Notes: generated from the sequence alone by a model not told the origin. A stretch of DNA of 64,000 bases from Pseudophaeobacter flagellatus (GCF_021228235.1 NZ_JAJQRG010000006.1:62001-126000); one strand, 5' to 3'; positions 27,492-36,969 are shown, counted from the stretch's first letter. A program made the numbers and translations.

Positions 27492-29510
27492 TCACCCGAC
27501 AGCGGTCAGACCACGCCCCTTTAACAGCGCTTCAACCCCCGGCAGACGACCGCGAAACGCGGTATATAACTCTGCCGCGTCGGCGGATCCGCCCTTGGAC
27601 AGGATATGGCGCTCCAATGCGGCGGCGCGTTCGGGGTCAAAGGCACCGCCCGCCTCTTCAAAGGCAGCAAAGGCATCGGCATCCATCACCTCGGACCACA
27701 TGTAGCTGTAATAGCCCGAGGAATAGCCATCGCCGGAAAACACATGGGCAAACTGCGGTGTCGCATGACGCATGGTGATGGCTGTCGGCATACCGATTTC
27801 TGCCAGCACCTCTGCCTGTTTTTCCATCACATCCTGTGGCGGCGCCCCCTCGTGAAACGCCAGATCCACCAGCGCCGAGGCCACATATTCCACCGTCTGG
27901 AACCCCATATCAAAGGTCGAGGCCCCCAGCACTTTTTGCAGCAATTCGGGCGGCATCGCTTCGCCGGTCTCGGCATGGGTGGCAAATTCTCTCAGGACCT
28001 CGGGCACCTCCAGCCAATGTTCGTAGAGCTGGCTTGGCAGTTCGACAAAATCACGCGCGACCGAGGTGCCTGAGATGCTCTCGTAGCTGACATCAGACAG
28101 CATCTGATGCAGCGCGTGACCAAATTCATGGAACAGGGTGCGCGCGTCATCCCAGGACAACAAGGCCGGATCGCCTTTGGCAAAGTTGCAGACGTTGATT
28201 ACAACCGGGCTCTGCTCTTGCGGCAGTTTCGCCTGCGCCCGCATCGCCGAACACCAGGCCCCCGAGCGCTTGGAGCCGCGGGCAAAGTAATCGCCGATAA
28301 AGACCGCCAGATGCTTGCCCGCGCGCGTGACCTCCCAGGCGCGGCAATCGGGGTGGTACAGCGGCACATCCAGGGGTTTGAACTCCAGCCCGAACAGGCG
28401 GTTGGCACAGGCAAAGCTGGCCTCGATCATCCGATCCAGCTGCAGGTAGGGCTTCAGTTCCGCCTCATCCAGATCGTGTTCGGCCTTGCGCCGCTTTTCG
28501 GCGTAGTAGCGCCAGTCCCAGGGTTCCAGATCGCCGTTAATCCCATCCTGATGCATCATCTCGGTCAGGATTCCGGCATCACTGTCGGCCCGTGCCTTGG
28601 CCGGCTGCCAGACCTGCATCAGCAGATCCCGCACCGCGTCCGGGGTTTTGGCCATCTCGGTTTCCAGCTTGTAGGCGGCAAAACTGTCATAGCCCAGCAA
28701 GGCAGCGCGTTCGGCCCGCAGCGCCAGGATTTCGGCCGCAATGGCACGGTTGTCGCTATCGCCTCCGTTGGCCCCACGCGCGCCCCAGGCGGCAAAGGCC
28801 TTTTGCCGCAGATCGCGGCGCGGGGAAAACTGCAGGAACGGTGTGATAACCGACCGCGACAGCGTCACGACCGGGCCTGGCGCGCCCTTCTCTGCGCCTG
28901 CAGCCTGTGTCGCGGCCACAACAAAATCCGGCAAGCCCTCCAGATCCGCCTCGCTCAGCTCCATATGCCAGTCGCGCTCATCCGCCAGCAGGTTCTGAGT
29001 AAAGGCGGTGCCAAGGGTGGCCAGACGGCCCTTGATCTCTTGCATTCGCTGGTCATTCGCCCCGGTCAAAGCGGCACCACCGCGCACAAAGCCGCGATGG
29101 GTCAGCATCAAAACCCGGCTTTGTTCAGCGTTCAGACCCAGATTATCGCGTTGATCCCAAACAGATTTCACCCGCGCATAAAGCGTTTTATTGGCGGTAA
29201 TGGCGGAAAAATGCGCCGCCAGTTTGGGGGAAAATTCACGCTGCAGCTCTTCGCGCTTGGCATTGCTATCTGCCCCCGCCACGGTGAAGAACACCGACAA
29301 GACCTGCTCCAACTCGCGCACCGGGGTTTCCAGTGCCTCGATCACATTGGCAAAGCTGGGCGGCGCGGTGTTATTGGCTATGGCATCAATCCAGGCGCTA
29401 TGGGCGGTCAGCGCCTGCTCCAATGCCGGGGCAAAATCATCATCACAAATGCGGCTGAAGGGGGCAATTTCAAACGGCGTGTCCCAATGGGACAAAAGCG
29501 GGTTGGACAT
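27492..29510 (-). CDS. M3-family metallopeptidase (oligopeptidase A / Dcp type)
   Basis: This encodes 672 residues, the usual length for the family. The zinc-binding motif FHEFGHALHQML lies near residues 460-471 and the C-terminal catalytic segment contains DGYSSGYYSYMWSE. It is a cytoplasmic peptidase degrading short peptides. PrlC-type oligopeptidase and Dcp-type peptidyl-dipeptidase cannot be separated by eye. It has no obvious operon partner; an inverted repeat lies about 75 bp upstream. Confidence 0.92.
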   Translation of the reverse strand: MSNPLLSHWDTPFEIAPFSRICDDDFAPALEQALTAHSAWIDAIANNTAPPSFANVIEALETPVRELEQVLSVFFTVAGADSNAKREELQREFSPKLAAHFSAITANKTLYARVKSVWDQRDNLGLNAEQSRVLMLTHRGFVRGGAALTGANDQRMQEIKGRLATLGTAFTQNLLADERDWHMELSEADLEGLPDFVVAATQAAGAEKGAPGPVVTLSRSVITPFLQFSPRRDLRQKAFAAWGARGANGGDSDNRAIAAEILALRAERAALLGYDSFAAYKLETEMAKTPDAVRDLLMQVWQPAKARADSDAGILTEMMHQDGINGDLEPWDWRYYAEKRRKAEHDLDEAELKPYLQLDRMIEASFACANRLFGLEFKPLDVPLYHPDCRAWEVTRAGKHLAVFIGDYFARGSKRSGAWCSAMRAQAKLPQEQSPVVINVCNFAKGDPALLSWDDARTLFHEFGHALHQMLSDVSYESISGTSVARDFVELPSQLYEHWLEVPEVLREFATHAETGEAMPPELLQKVLGASTFDMGFQTVEYVASALVDLAFHEGAPPQDVMEKQAEVLAEIGMPTAITMRHATPQFAHVFSGDGYSSGYYSYMWSEVMDADAFAAFEEAGGAFDPERAAALERHILSKGGSADAAELYTAFRGRLPGVEALLKGRGLTAVG

Positions 29511-29584
29511 GTCAAATCTCCTTTGATCGCGACGCTAGCGGCAAACTCGGGCGGCTGCAATCAGGGGCCGCAGCGCCTGCGAGG

Positions 29585-29625
29585 GCATGTCGCGCAAAAG
29601 TGAGGACCGGTTTGGCGCGACATGC
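29585..29625. repeat. 11-bp inverted repeat between the M3 peptidase and the moeB operon
   Basis: GCATGTCGCGC (29585-29595) and GCGCGACATGC (29615-29625) are perfect complements separated by 19 nt. It could be the terminator of the leftward rpoH-to-moeB cluster or an operator of the peptidase gene. No T run is present. Confidence 0.55.
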
Positions 29626-29676
29626 AAAATCAAATGAGGTGAGCCAGCCACGTGAATGCAAAGGAACGCGGTAAAT

Positions 29677-30027
29677 CTAGCCGCCCACCTCAAGGCTGTC
29701 GATCAGAGAGGCCGACAGAATGCGGATCGGCACCCCCGCAATATTGGCCGCGCGGGCGATGCGCCATTCAAACCGGCCAATTCGCCCATCGGTGTCGATC
29801 AGCACCACCACCGCCTCTTTGCCGGTCACCTCGGCGGCAAAGAGGGCCTGCTGGATACTGTCCAGGCTGCTGCGCTTGTCCAGACCGAACTCAACCACCC
29901 GGTTGTCATTCTCGCAATCTATCCGGATCGAGGCATCACCACCTGGATAGGTAAAGTCATGCACGGTCTCGGACTCGCCGCCAAACAGGGCACCGCAAAG
30001 CGCGGTAATAAAAAAGGCTTCATTCAC
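29677..30027 (-). CDS. conserved-looking hypothetical protein downstream of moeB
   Basis: This encodes 116 residues from a GTG located 20 bases past the moeB stop. The frame also continues upstream inside moeB, so the start is uncertain. The sequence is soluble, with beta strands such as ASIRIDCENDNRVVEFG and EAVVVLIDTDGRIGRFEWRIA. I do not recognise the family. It is the last gene of the leftward coaBC-dut-moeB cluster. Confidence 0.55.
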   Translation of the reverse strand: MNEAFFITALCGALFGGESETVHDFTYPGGDASIRIDCENDNRVVEFGLDKRSSLDSIQQALFAAEVTGKEAVVVLIDTDGRIGRFEWRIARAANIAGVPIRILSASLIDSLEVGG

Positions 30028-30046
30028 TGCTGCGGGCTTTCTGACG

Positions 30047-31090
30047 TTACCGACCGTCGCTGCAAATCGGACAGTCCTGCCGCCGCGACAGGCGGATCTT
30101 GCGGCTTTCGCCATATAGTCCATCGTAGATCAGCATTTCACCTTTCACGCCCGTGCCCGCGCCGGTGATCGCCTTAATCGCCTCCATCGCCATCATCGCC
30201 CCCAGCACCCCCGGCAGCGGGCCAACCACCCCGGCTTCGGAACAGGACGGCGCCAGCCCGGCAGCCGGTGCTTCAGGGAAAATACACTGATAGCAGGGAC
30301 TACCGCCTTTGGGGTGAAACAGGCTCAGCTGACCTTCCCATTGCGACAGCGCCCCGGAAATCAGCGGCTTGCCCAGCTTTACCGCAGTGCGGTTGACCAG
30401 ATAGCGGGTTTCAAAATTATCGCTGCCGTCCAGGATCAGGTCAAAATCGGCAAACAGCTCTGCGGCAATCTCTTCGGTCAGGCGACGATGAAAGGGGCGC
30501 ACCTCTACATAGGGGTTTTGCGCCTTCATCGCGGCCTCGGCTGAAAACACCTTGGGCAGGCCGATATCCGCGTCGCGGTGGATCACCTGGCGTTGCAGAT
30601 TGGCATTTTCCACCACATCGTCATCAATCACCCCAATGGTCCCCACCCCGGCGGCGGCCAGATATTGCAGGGCCGGAGCCCCGAGACCACCGGCACCAAT
30701 CACCAGGACGCGGGCCTGTTTCAGTTTTTTCTGTCCCGGCCCGCCCAGCTCTCGCAGCACGATATGGCGGGCATAGCGGTTCAGCTCTGTTTCGCTAAAC
30801 AGAGGGGCGGGGTGGGACATATCGCTGCCTTTTGGTTGCGCTCGGGCTTTGAGGGCAGAAATAATCCAGCCATAGCCCAGCGCCAAGAGGCCAAAACCAC
30901 CCAGCATCAGCCACAGCGCAGCAGAGCCCCCCGTGGCCTGGCGCAATGCATGTTCGGCAGGCAGCGTCGCCTGCAAGGCCAGAACAGCGGTAAACAGGAT
31001 CGCCAGCAGGCTGCCACGTAGGGCGCGGCTCCAGCCGAGGTAGCCGCCGCCCCACCAGATGAACGCCGCAACGGCCAGGATCCGCAGCAT
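30047..31090 (-). CDS. moeB: MoeB/ThiF/HesA-family adenylyltransferase with N-terminal membrane segment
   Basis: This encodes 347 residues. Residues 1-85 contain about three hydrophobic helices, followed by a linker and then an E1-like ThiF domain from about 97. The domain has the nucleotide loop GAGGLGAP, the catalytic region GSDNFETRYLVN, and two zinc CxxC pairs (CYQC near 265 and CPIC at 340-343). MoeB-type enzymes adenylate the C-terminal Gly of MoaD or ThiS. A second ATG in front of the ThiF part (MSHPAPLF) could give a soluble form. The ATG shares one base with the dut stop. Confidence 0.85.
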   Translation of the reverse strand: MLRILAVAAFIWWGGGYLGWSRALRGSLLAILFTAVLALQATLPAEHALRQATGGSAALWLMLGGFGLLALGYGWIISALKARAQPKGSDMSHPAPLFSETELNRYARHIVLRELGGPGQKKLKQARVLVIGAGGLGAPALQYLAAAGVGTIGVIDDDVVENANLQRQVIHRDADIGLPKVFSAEAAMKAQNPYVEVRPFHRRLTEEIAAELFADFDLILDGSDNFETRYLVNRTAVKLGKPLISGALSQWEGQLSLFHPKGGSPCYQCIFPEAPAAGLAPSCSEAGVVGPLPGVLGAMMAMEAIKAITGAGTGVKGEMLIYDGLYGESRKIRLSRRQDCPICSDGR

Positions 31091-31545
31091 CAGCGCCGCC
31101 CCGTAGAGCCAAAGCCCCCTTGGCCGCGCGCGGTTTCCTCGAGGGTGTCAACCAGCGAGATCCGGGCCTGCACAACGGGTGCCACCACCATCTGTGCAAT
31201 CCGGTCGCCATGCGAGATGACAAAATCTGCTTCGCCTGCGTTCATCACAATCACCCCCAGCGGGCCGCGGTAATCGCTGTCGATGGTGCCGGGGCTGTTG
31301 GGCAGGGTGATCCCGTGTTTCAAAGCCAGGCCGGAACGCGGCCGGATCTGCACCTCGTAGCCCGGCGGAATCGACAGCCGCAGCCCGGTCGGCACCAGCA
31401 TCCGCGCGCCGGGGGACAGCGTCAGGCTATCGCGATCCGGCAGATTGGCGCGCAGGTCAGCCCCGGCCGCACCAGTGGTTTCATAGGCGGGCAGCGGCAG
31501 ATCCAGATCTGCACCAGCCTCATGGGTCACCCGGATTTCAACCAT
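31090..31545 (-). CDS. dut: dUTP diphosphatase
   Basis: This encodes 151 residues with the five trimeric dUTPase motifs, including [28 protein letters not shown] and the C-terminal GFGSTGRR that closes over the nucleotide. It hydrolyses dUTP to dUMP, preventing uracil incorporation and feeding dTMP synthesis. It lies 51 bp after coaBC, a pairing common in proteobacteria, and is coupled to moeB. Confidence 0.95.
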   Translation of the reverse strand: MVEIRVTHEAGADLDLPLPAYETTGAAGADLRANLPDRDSLTLSPGARMLVPTGLRLSIPPGYEVQIRPRSGLALKHGITLPNSPGTIDSDYRGPLGVIVMNAGEADFVISHGDRIAQMVVAPVVQARISLVDTLEETARGQGGFGSTGRR

Positions 31546-31596
31546 CTCGTCCTCTTTTGTCGCTGATGTTTCACAAGGGGCTAGCCTGTTGCAGGG

Positions 31597-32811
31597 TTAC
31601 TGCCTGTCCCCAATCGGGGCTGCAATGTGCTCTGCAATCCGGGCGGCAAGCTGGCGGGCCACCTCTGCCTTGCCCATCCGTGGCCAGGCTTCAGCCCCCT
31701 GTTCTGAAATCAGGATCACGGCGTTTTCCGCCCCGCCCATGATGCCCGTGGCGGGGGAGACATCATTGGCAACAATCCAGTCGCAGCCCTTGCGCAGGCG
31801 CTTGGCCGTGGCGTTATCCACCACATCATTGGTTTCCGCTGCAAAACCGACCACCAGCGGCGGTCGCCCGGTGCGCATCTGCGCGACAGATTTCAGGATG
31901 TCCGGGTTTTCGGCAAACTCCAGCACCGGCAAGCCATCTTTGGATTTCTTCAGTTTTCGATCCGAGGCACTGGACACCCGCCAATCGGCAACGGCGGCCG
32001 CGAAGACCCCCACATCCACCGGCAGTGCCGCCTGCACGGCCGCCTGCATCTCAAGCGCGCTTTGCACCGGTATCACCTCAACCCCGTCGGGGGGAGGCAC
32101 CTCTGCCGGGCCAGTGACAAACACCACCTCTGCACCCTGATCGCGCAGCGCAGTGGCCAGTGCAGTGCCCTGTGCACCGGAGGAACGATTGGCAATATAG
32201 CGCACCGGATCAATGGGTTCATGGGTGGGGCCAGAGGTCACCAGAATACGCCGTCCCGACAGCAGCCCCTGGCGGAAATGCGCTGCGATGGCCGCAATGA
32301 TTTCGTTCGGCTCCGCCATCCGGCCCGGACCAAATTCACCGCAGGCCATGCCGCCCTCATTGGGGCCAACCAACTGCACGCCATCGGCGCACAGGGTGGC
32401 AATATTGCGCTGGGTAGCGGCATGTTCCCACATGCGGACATTCATCGCAGGTGCCAGCATGATCGGAGTATCTGTCGCCAAAAGCAGGGTGCTGGCCAGA
32501 TCATTGGCCAGACCCTGTGCCATCTTGGCCATCAAATCGGCAGTGGCGGGGGCCACCACAACCAGATCGGCGCTGCGCGACAGCTGAATATGCCCCATCT
32601 CGGCCTCGGCGGTCAGATCAAACAGATCTCGGTGCACCGCAGTCGCCGCCAGCGCCGAGACCGACAACGGCGTGACGAACTCTTCGCCTGCACGGGTCAG
32701 GACAGGGGTGACAGCCGCCCCCTGGTCCTGCAACCGGCGGATCAGCTCCAGCGATTTATAGGCCGCGATGCCGCCACCGATGATCAGAAGAATGCGCTTG
32801 CCTGCCAGCAT
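31597..32811 (-). CDS. coaBC: bifunctional phosphopantothenoylcysteine decarboxylase/synthetase
   Basis: This encodes 404 residues. The N-terminal flavoprotein decarboxylase (CoaC, about 1-185) contains GGGIAAYKSLEL and the APAMNVRMWEH loop. The C-terminal synthetase (CoaB, about 190-404) contains TSGPTHEPIDPVRYI and FAAETND. Together they make 4'-phosphopantetheine from phosphopantothenate and cysteine for CoA. The frame is open upstream to 32907, but the ATG at 32811 gives the family N terminus. Confidence 0.95.
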   Translation of the reverse strand: MLAGKRILLIIGGGIAAYKSLELIRRLQDQGAAVTPVLTRAGEEFVTPLSVSALAATAVHRDLFDLTAEAEMGHIQLSRSADLVVVAPATADLMAKMAQGLANDLASTLLLATDTPIMLAPAMNVRMWEHAATQRNIATLCADGVQLVGPNEGGMACGEFGPGRMAEPNEIIAAIAAHFRQGLLSGRRILVTSGPTHEPIDPVRYIANRSSGAQGTALATALRDQGAEVVFVTGPAEVPPPDGVEVIPVQSALEMQAAVQAALPVDVGVFAAAVADWRVSSASDRKLKKSKDGLPVLEFAENPDILKSVAQMRTGRPPLVVGFAAETNDVVDNATAKRLRKGCDWIVANDVSPATGIMGGAENAVILISEQGAEAWPRMGKAEVARQLAARIAEHIAAPIGDRQ

Positions 32812-32945
32812 TTTCACTGTCCCTTGTTTGCCCGGCCTCGCCCCGGCCCTTGGCAATCCTATCGCCTGGAGCACAAAGAGGGAAATGCTTTTCCAAGGCG
32901 ATTTCAAGGACCAATCATCAGGCCGCTGGTACCACCACCACGGCG

Positions 32946-33872
32946 CTAATCAGCGCTGCGAAAGGCCAGACAGGGATCCGGGCGCGTCGGCGCGCGGGCC
33001 GATAGAACAACATCAAAACGCCGCGCCCCCTGGCCGCCCATCTCGGCGTCCTGATCCCCTTCGATCTGGCCAAGCGCGCGCAGGCTGATCTGTGGCACCG
33101 CCCGTTTCAGATAGACCGCAAGCCCCCAGTCCAGCCGGGCATGGCCATTGCCGGTGATCACCACCACGGGTCCGCCCGTTTGCTGCAGCGCCTGTTCGGC
33201 GCGGGCAGCCAGACGGGCGTCACGCAGGCGCTGGATATCAACCAACATTGGCAGCATCTCTGCTGGCATAGCATTGCAATGATTGACCATTTGAGCAGCC
33301 TCGCGCGCGGCCTGCTCTGCCTCTGGCAGGGGCTGGTCCAGACCAAAGCGCGCGGCCTGGTCGCCAAAATGGTCGGCGATCCCGGTTTGCAGGGCTGTTC
33401 GGGCCTCAGCCCGCGGCAGCCATGCGCCAAACTGCGCCGCCTCGCTGGCGGCCAGAAACACCGGGGCGTAAAGCGCAAAATCAGGCCAGCCCGATGTCGC
33501 CCAATTCAGCGTCTCGGCGGTGCGCGCCGCATCCTGCAGGACCGGCACGGTGAGTGTTTCGGCCTGGTCCTGGGTGATCATCTCCCAGACCACCGCCCTG
33601 GGCCGCAGGGCCGCGATCAGCTCTGCCTGCGTCTGGTGATGCGCGGCATTGTCATGCACTTCGCCCAGCAGGATTACATCCGCCCCTTTTAGCATCGCCG
33701 CAACCTGGCCCAGGCCTGTTTGATCTCGCTGCACACCAGCCTGCCCCTGCGCCTGCGTCGCCGCGGTGACCTCCGCCGCGACTTGGGCGGGCACCCCAAC
33801 GGAAAGCCCCGCGACCAAAGCGACCACAAGGGTGGCCGCACTATTCCTGACTAAAAAACTACGCTTTCTCAT
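32946..33872 (-). CDS. ChaN/Tiki-like exported protein
   Basis: This encodes 308 residues with a signal peptide of about 33 residues (RKRSFLVRNS then a hydrophobic run). The conserved ChaN elements are LLGEVHDNAAHH near residue 69 and GNGHARLDWG near 242, whose Glu and His residues form the putative metal or haem site. ChaN-like proteins are implicated in iron/haem handling. Its start overlaps the rpoH stop by 4 bases. No clear lipobox is seen. Confidence 0.8.
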   Translation of the reverse strand: MRKRSFLVRNSAATLVVALVAGLSVGVPAQVAAEVTAATQAQGQAGVQRDQTGLGQVAAMLKGADVILLGEVHDNAAHHQTQAELIAALRPRAVVWEMITQDQAETLTVPVLQDAARTAETLNWATSGWPDFALYAPVFLAASEAAQFGAWLPRAEARTALQTGIADHFGDQAARFGLDQPLPEAEQAAREAAQMVNHCNAMPAEMLPMLVDIQRLRDARLAARAEQALQQTGGPVVVITGNGHARLDWGLAVYLKRAVPQISLRALGQIEGDQDAEMGGQGARRFDVVLSARAPTRPDPCLAFRSAD

Positions 33873-34747
33873 GAAAGCAGTCTTTGCACCTCTCGCGAGC
33901 GGGTTTCAAGCAGTTTCCGCATCTTTTGAAAGGCCCCGGCCTCCAGCTGGCGCACCCGTTCCTTGGACAGCTTTAATTCGCGCCCCAGGTCTTCGAGCGT
34001 GCGCGGCGGGCTTTTCAGTTTGCGGGCCACCACGATCAGCTTTTCCCGCCCGCTCAAGCCCTGCATCGCTTCGACCAGCCATCGCCGCAGCTGGCGGCGA
34101 TCATGGCTGCCTTCAACCAGTTCAGCCGCCTGAGCGCTGTCATCTTCCAGCACATCGATCCATTCGCGGCCCTCAGCCTCGCTCGACTGGACTGCGTTGA
34201 GCGAAAAATCGCCCCCGGCCAAACGGCCATCCATCATTTCCACATCCCGCAGCGGCACACCAATTTCAGAGGCGATTTTTTCATGCAGCTGGTGGCGATC
34301 CAGCCGCGCCCCCTGGGCATAGGCCTGGCGTTCAAGCTGGGCCTGCACCCGGCGCATATTGAAAAACAATGACTTTTGCGCGGCGGTAGAGCCAGTTCGC
34401 ACCATCGACCAGTTGCGCATCACATAGTCCTGAATAGAGGCCTTGATCCACCAGACCGCATAGGTGGAAAAGCGCACGCCGCGATCGGGATCAAACTTGT
34501 CCGCCGCTTTCATCAGGCCCAGCCCCGCCTCTTGGATCAGATCATTCATCGGCGCGCCATAACGTTTGAACTTGGAGGCCATTGAAATCGCCAGCCGCAT
34601 ATAGGCATTGATCAACCGGTGCAGCGCCTGCACGTCCCGTTGATCCCGCCAAGCATAGGCAAGTTTACGTTCGGTCTCTGCATCCAGCAATTCTGCCTTC
34701 ATCGCCTGTTTGGGCAATGGATTCACAGTGATATGGTCAAGCGCCAT
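33869..34747 (-). CDS. rpoH: RpoH-family alternative sigma factor
   Basis: This encodes 292 residues. Region 2 includes DLIQEAGLGLMKAADKFDP and TYAVWWIKASIQDYV. The RpoH-specific box reads QKSLFFNMRR, and region 4 ends with LKLSKERVRQLEAGAFQKMR. Roseobacter-group species usually have two RpoH proteins, one for heat shock and one linked to singlet-oxygen stress; this one may be the second, but sequence alone does not settle it. The ATG at 34747 follows CGGAGGGA. It is co-translated with the ChaN-like gene. Confidence 0.88.
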   Translation of the reverse strand: MALDHITVNPLPKQAMKAELLDAETERKLAYAWRDQRDVQALHRLINAYMRLAISMASKFKRYGAPMNDLIQEAGLGLMKAADKFDPDRGVRFSTYAVWWIKASIQDYVMRNWSMVRTGSTAAQKSLFFNMRRVQAQLERQAYAQGARLDRHQLHEKIASEIGVPLRDVEMMDGRLAGGDFSLNAVQSSEAEGREWIDVLEDDSAQAAELVEGSHDRRQLRRWLVEAMQGLSGREKLIVVARKLKSPPRTLEDLGRELKLSKERVRQLEAGAFQKMRKLLETRSREVQRLLS

Positions 34748-35113
34748 TGTTTCCCTCCGGGATCGGGGTCGTCTTGAAAACATGGCAGAGCGCACCGGAC
34801 AGCCGCAGGGTATGACCCCAGACGGCGAATGGAAGGGTATGCCGGTCCCTCCGCCAATCCGCAGCGCAATGCCACGGCACAGTCTCTTTTGCACAATGTG
34901 CGGCCCTGGGCCTGACCCAGGAAGCGGCTTGTCGGCCTATGGCCTTTTGGCACCTGGCTCTTTACGAGCCCGCCTTGGCAACCTAGGGCCAAAGCACCCG
35001 CCAAGGCGCTGGCCCAGCCGACGCAGCGCAGCCAGTACTGGCTAGACCCTTGTTTTGAGCGTCACCAGCGGCTAGCACAGGGTAGAAACCGTTCATTTAC
35101 AAGGGTAAAGAAC
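34748..35113. other. intergenic region between rpoH and cobU
   Basis: These 366 bp separate divergent genes. No ORF or RNA was recognised. I looked for a cobalamin riboswitch in front of cobU and did not find its conserved boxes. Confidence 0.4.
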
Positions 35114-35632
35114 TTGTCGGCACCTGTCACATTCATTCTCGGCGGCGCCGCCTCTGGCAAGTCGAAATTCGCCGAAGATTTGTGTTTTAAGTCAACAAAA
35201 TCAAAATGCTACCTGGCCACATCACAAATATTTGATACCGAGATGCAGGCCAAGGTCAAACGCCACATACAGCAGCGGGGGCCTGATTGGGAGACCCATG
35301 AAGAACCGCTCTCGCCTGCGCGGATTCTGGACCAGCTTGCGCCGGATCAAATCTGCCTGCTGGACTGTGCCACCATGTGGCTGACCAATCATATCCTGGC
35401 CGAAGGCGATCTGGCCACCGCGCAGCAAGAGCTACTGACGGCGATCAAGCGCTGTCGGGCAGAACTGGTTGTGGTCTCTAACGAGGTGGGCCAGGGCATT
35501 GTGCCCGAAAACGCCCTGTCGCGCCGCTTCCGCGAGGCCCAGGGGCGGCTCAACATCGCACTGGCTGCCCAGGCTGACCGGGTGGTTCAGGTAACCGCCG
35601 GGCTGCCGTTGGTGCTGAAAGGGACGCTATGA
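35114..35632 (+). CDS. cobU: adenosylcobinamide kinase / adenosylcobinamide-phosphate guanylyltransferase
   Basis: This encodes 172 residues. The P-loop GGAASGKS is at 10-17, and the family segments WETHEEP and VVSNEVGQGIVPENALSRRFRE are present. It phosphorylates adenosylcobinamide and then attaches GMP in nucleotide-loop assembly of cobalamin. The start is TTG; AAGGGTAAAG precedes it and no alternative start fits the N-terminal strand TFILGGAASGKS. Its stop overlaps the cobC-like gene by 4 bases. Confidence 0.93.
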   Translation: MSAPVTFILGGAASGKSKFAEDLCFKSTKSKCYLATSQIFDTEMQAKVKRHIQQRGPDWETHEEPLSPARILDQLAPDQICLLDCATMWLTNHILAEGDLATAQQELLTAIKRCRAELVVVSNEVGQGIVPENALSRRFREAQGRLNIALAAQADRVVQVTAGLPLVLKGTL

Positions 35633-36210
35633 AATCGCGCCTGTTTCTTATTCGCCACGGGCCGACCCATGCCAAGGCCATGGTGGGTTGGTCAGATCTA
35701 CCGGCCGATCTATCCGATACCGCCGCCCTGGCGCGGCTTGAGGCCAGCCTGCCGCCCGAAGCGCTTGTGGTGTCTTCCGATCTGCGCCGCGCAGTGGATA
35801 CCGCCAGCGCCATCCAGGGCGCGCGTCAACGTCTGCCGCATATGCCCGGTCTGCGTGAAATCCATTTTGGCACCTGGGAGCTGCGTAACTGGAAAGACGT
35901 CGACGCCGAAGACCCCGACCGCATCCGCGCCTATTGGGAAACACCGGGCGACACCACTCCGCCCGGCGGCGAAAGCTGGAACCAGGTCTGCGCCCGCGTC
36001 AACGATACGGTCGATCACCTGCTTCAGGTCCATGCGGGACGCGATCTGGTGATTGTCGGGCATTTTGGTCAGATCCTGACGCAGATCCAGCGGGCCGAAA
36101 GGCTAAGCCCCACCGCCGCCTTCTCCCACAAGATAGATAATCTGTCGCTCAGTACCCTCAGCTATGGCCCAGACGGCTGGCGCAGTGGGGCGCTTAATCA
36201 GAGGCCTTAA
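35629..36210 (+). CDS. cobC: histidine phosphatase, probable alpha-ribazole phosphatase
   Basis: This encodes 193 residues. The phosphohistidine motif RHG is at 9-11, and the second catalytic His is in VGHFGQ near residue 144. The fold belongs to the phosphoglycerate mutase superfamily. Translational coupling to cobU makes the CobC role (dephosphorylating alpha-ribazole phosphate or the equivalent cobalamin precursor) the best inference. The motif alone would allow other phosphatase roles. Confidence 0.8.
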   Translation: MKSRLFLIRHGPTHAKAMVGWSDLPADLSDTAALARLEASLPPEALVVSSDLRRAVDTASAIQGARQRLPHMPGLREIHFGTWELRNWKDVDAEDPDRIRAYWETPGDTTPPGGESWNQVCARVNDTVDHLLQVHAGRDLVIVGHFGQILTQIQRAERLSPTAAFSHKIDNLSLSTLSYGPDGWRSGALNQRP

Positions 36211-36285
36211 TTCATCAATTATCGTGATGAATTTTCCAACAAATATTCCATTTAAAGATATCATGCAGGGCGCTAGCCTGCTTTC

Positions 36286-36969
36286 ATGCCTTATGAACTC
36301 TACATTGGTGATCGCATGTATTCCAGTTGGTCGTTGCGCGGCTGGCTCATGCTCGAAAAATTTGCAATCCCGCATAGAACCCATCTGGTTGGGCTTTATT
36401 CTGGCACCATGGCCCAGGATTTGGCGCATCTGGCCCCGGCGCGTCTGGTGCCGACGCTCAGAACCGACCAGGGCCTGGTGATTGGCGAGAGCCTAGCCAT
36501 GGCCGAAACCCTGGCCGAGGCCTTCCCGACTGCGGGTCTTTGGCCTGTGGCCGCGGATCAGCGTGCCACCGCGCGCTGGCTGGCAAGCGAGATGGTCTCT
36601 GGGTTTTCCGCCCTGCGTGGCGACTGCCCGATGCAGCTGTCGCATGTCTGGCAGGGGTTTGATCCCTCAGAGGCGGTGCTGGCCGACCTAGCCCGTATCG
36701 AAGCGCTGTTTGCCCATGCCCGCAGCATCTCTGGCGCACAGGCGGGCTATCTCTTTGGGGATTACGGTCTAGCAGAGGTGTTTTACACCCCCGTTGCAGC
36801 CCGGATCGTTGGCTATGACCTGCCAGTCGCGCCGCAAACCCGCAGCTATTGCGAAATGCTGCTCTCGGATCCCGCAGTACTGCAGTGGCAGGCGCAGGCA
36901 CGCGAGGTCAGCTATGACCCGGAACCCTATGCCCAGGATCTGGCCCGCAGCCCCTGGCCCATCACCTAG
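36286..36969 (+). CDS. glutathione S-transferase family protein
   Basis: This encodes 227 residues. The N-terminal thioredoxin-fold domain has the SSWSLRGWLML segment (the Ser is a likely glutathione-activating residue) and the cis-Pro loop RLVPTL. The GESLAMAETLAE motif binds the gamma-glutamyl part, and a helical C-terminal domain follows. The substrate is unknown. A short hairpin (GGCGCC/GGCGCC) lies 2 bases after the stop. Confidence 0.88.
   Translation: MPYELYIGDRMYSSWSLRGWLMLEKFAIPHRTHLVGLYSGTMAQDLAHLAPARLVPTLRTDQGLVIGESLAMAETLAEAFPTAGLWPVAADQRATARWLASEMVSGFSALRGDCPMQLSHVWQGFDPSEAVLADLARIEALFAHARSISGAQAGYLFGDYGLAEVFYTPVAARIVGYDLPVAPQTRSYCEMLLSDPAVLQWQAQAREVSYDPEPYAQDLARSPWPIT

Noticed and set aside
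28107-29603. 498-codon open frame antisense to the M3 peptidase gene
   Set aside because: It is a shadow of GC-rich coding DNA. The opposite strand encodes a complete, motif-bearing M3 peptidase, and the antisense translation shows no recognisable domain.
34748-35113. possible cobalamin riboswitch upstream of cobU
   Set aside because: The conserved B12-box elements were not found on the plus strand.
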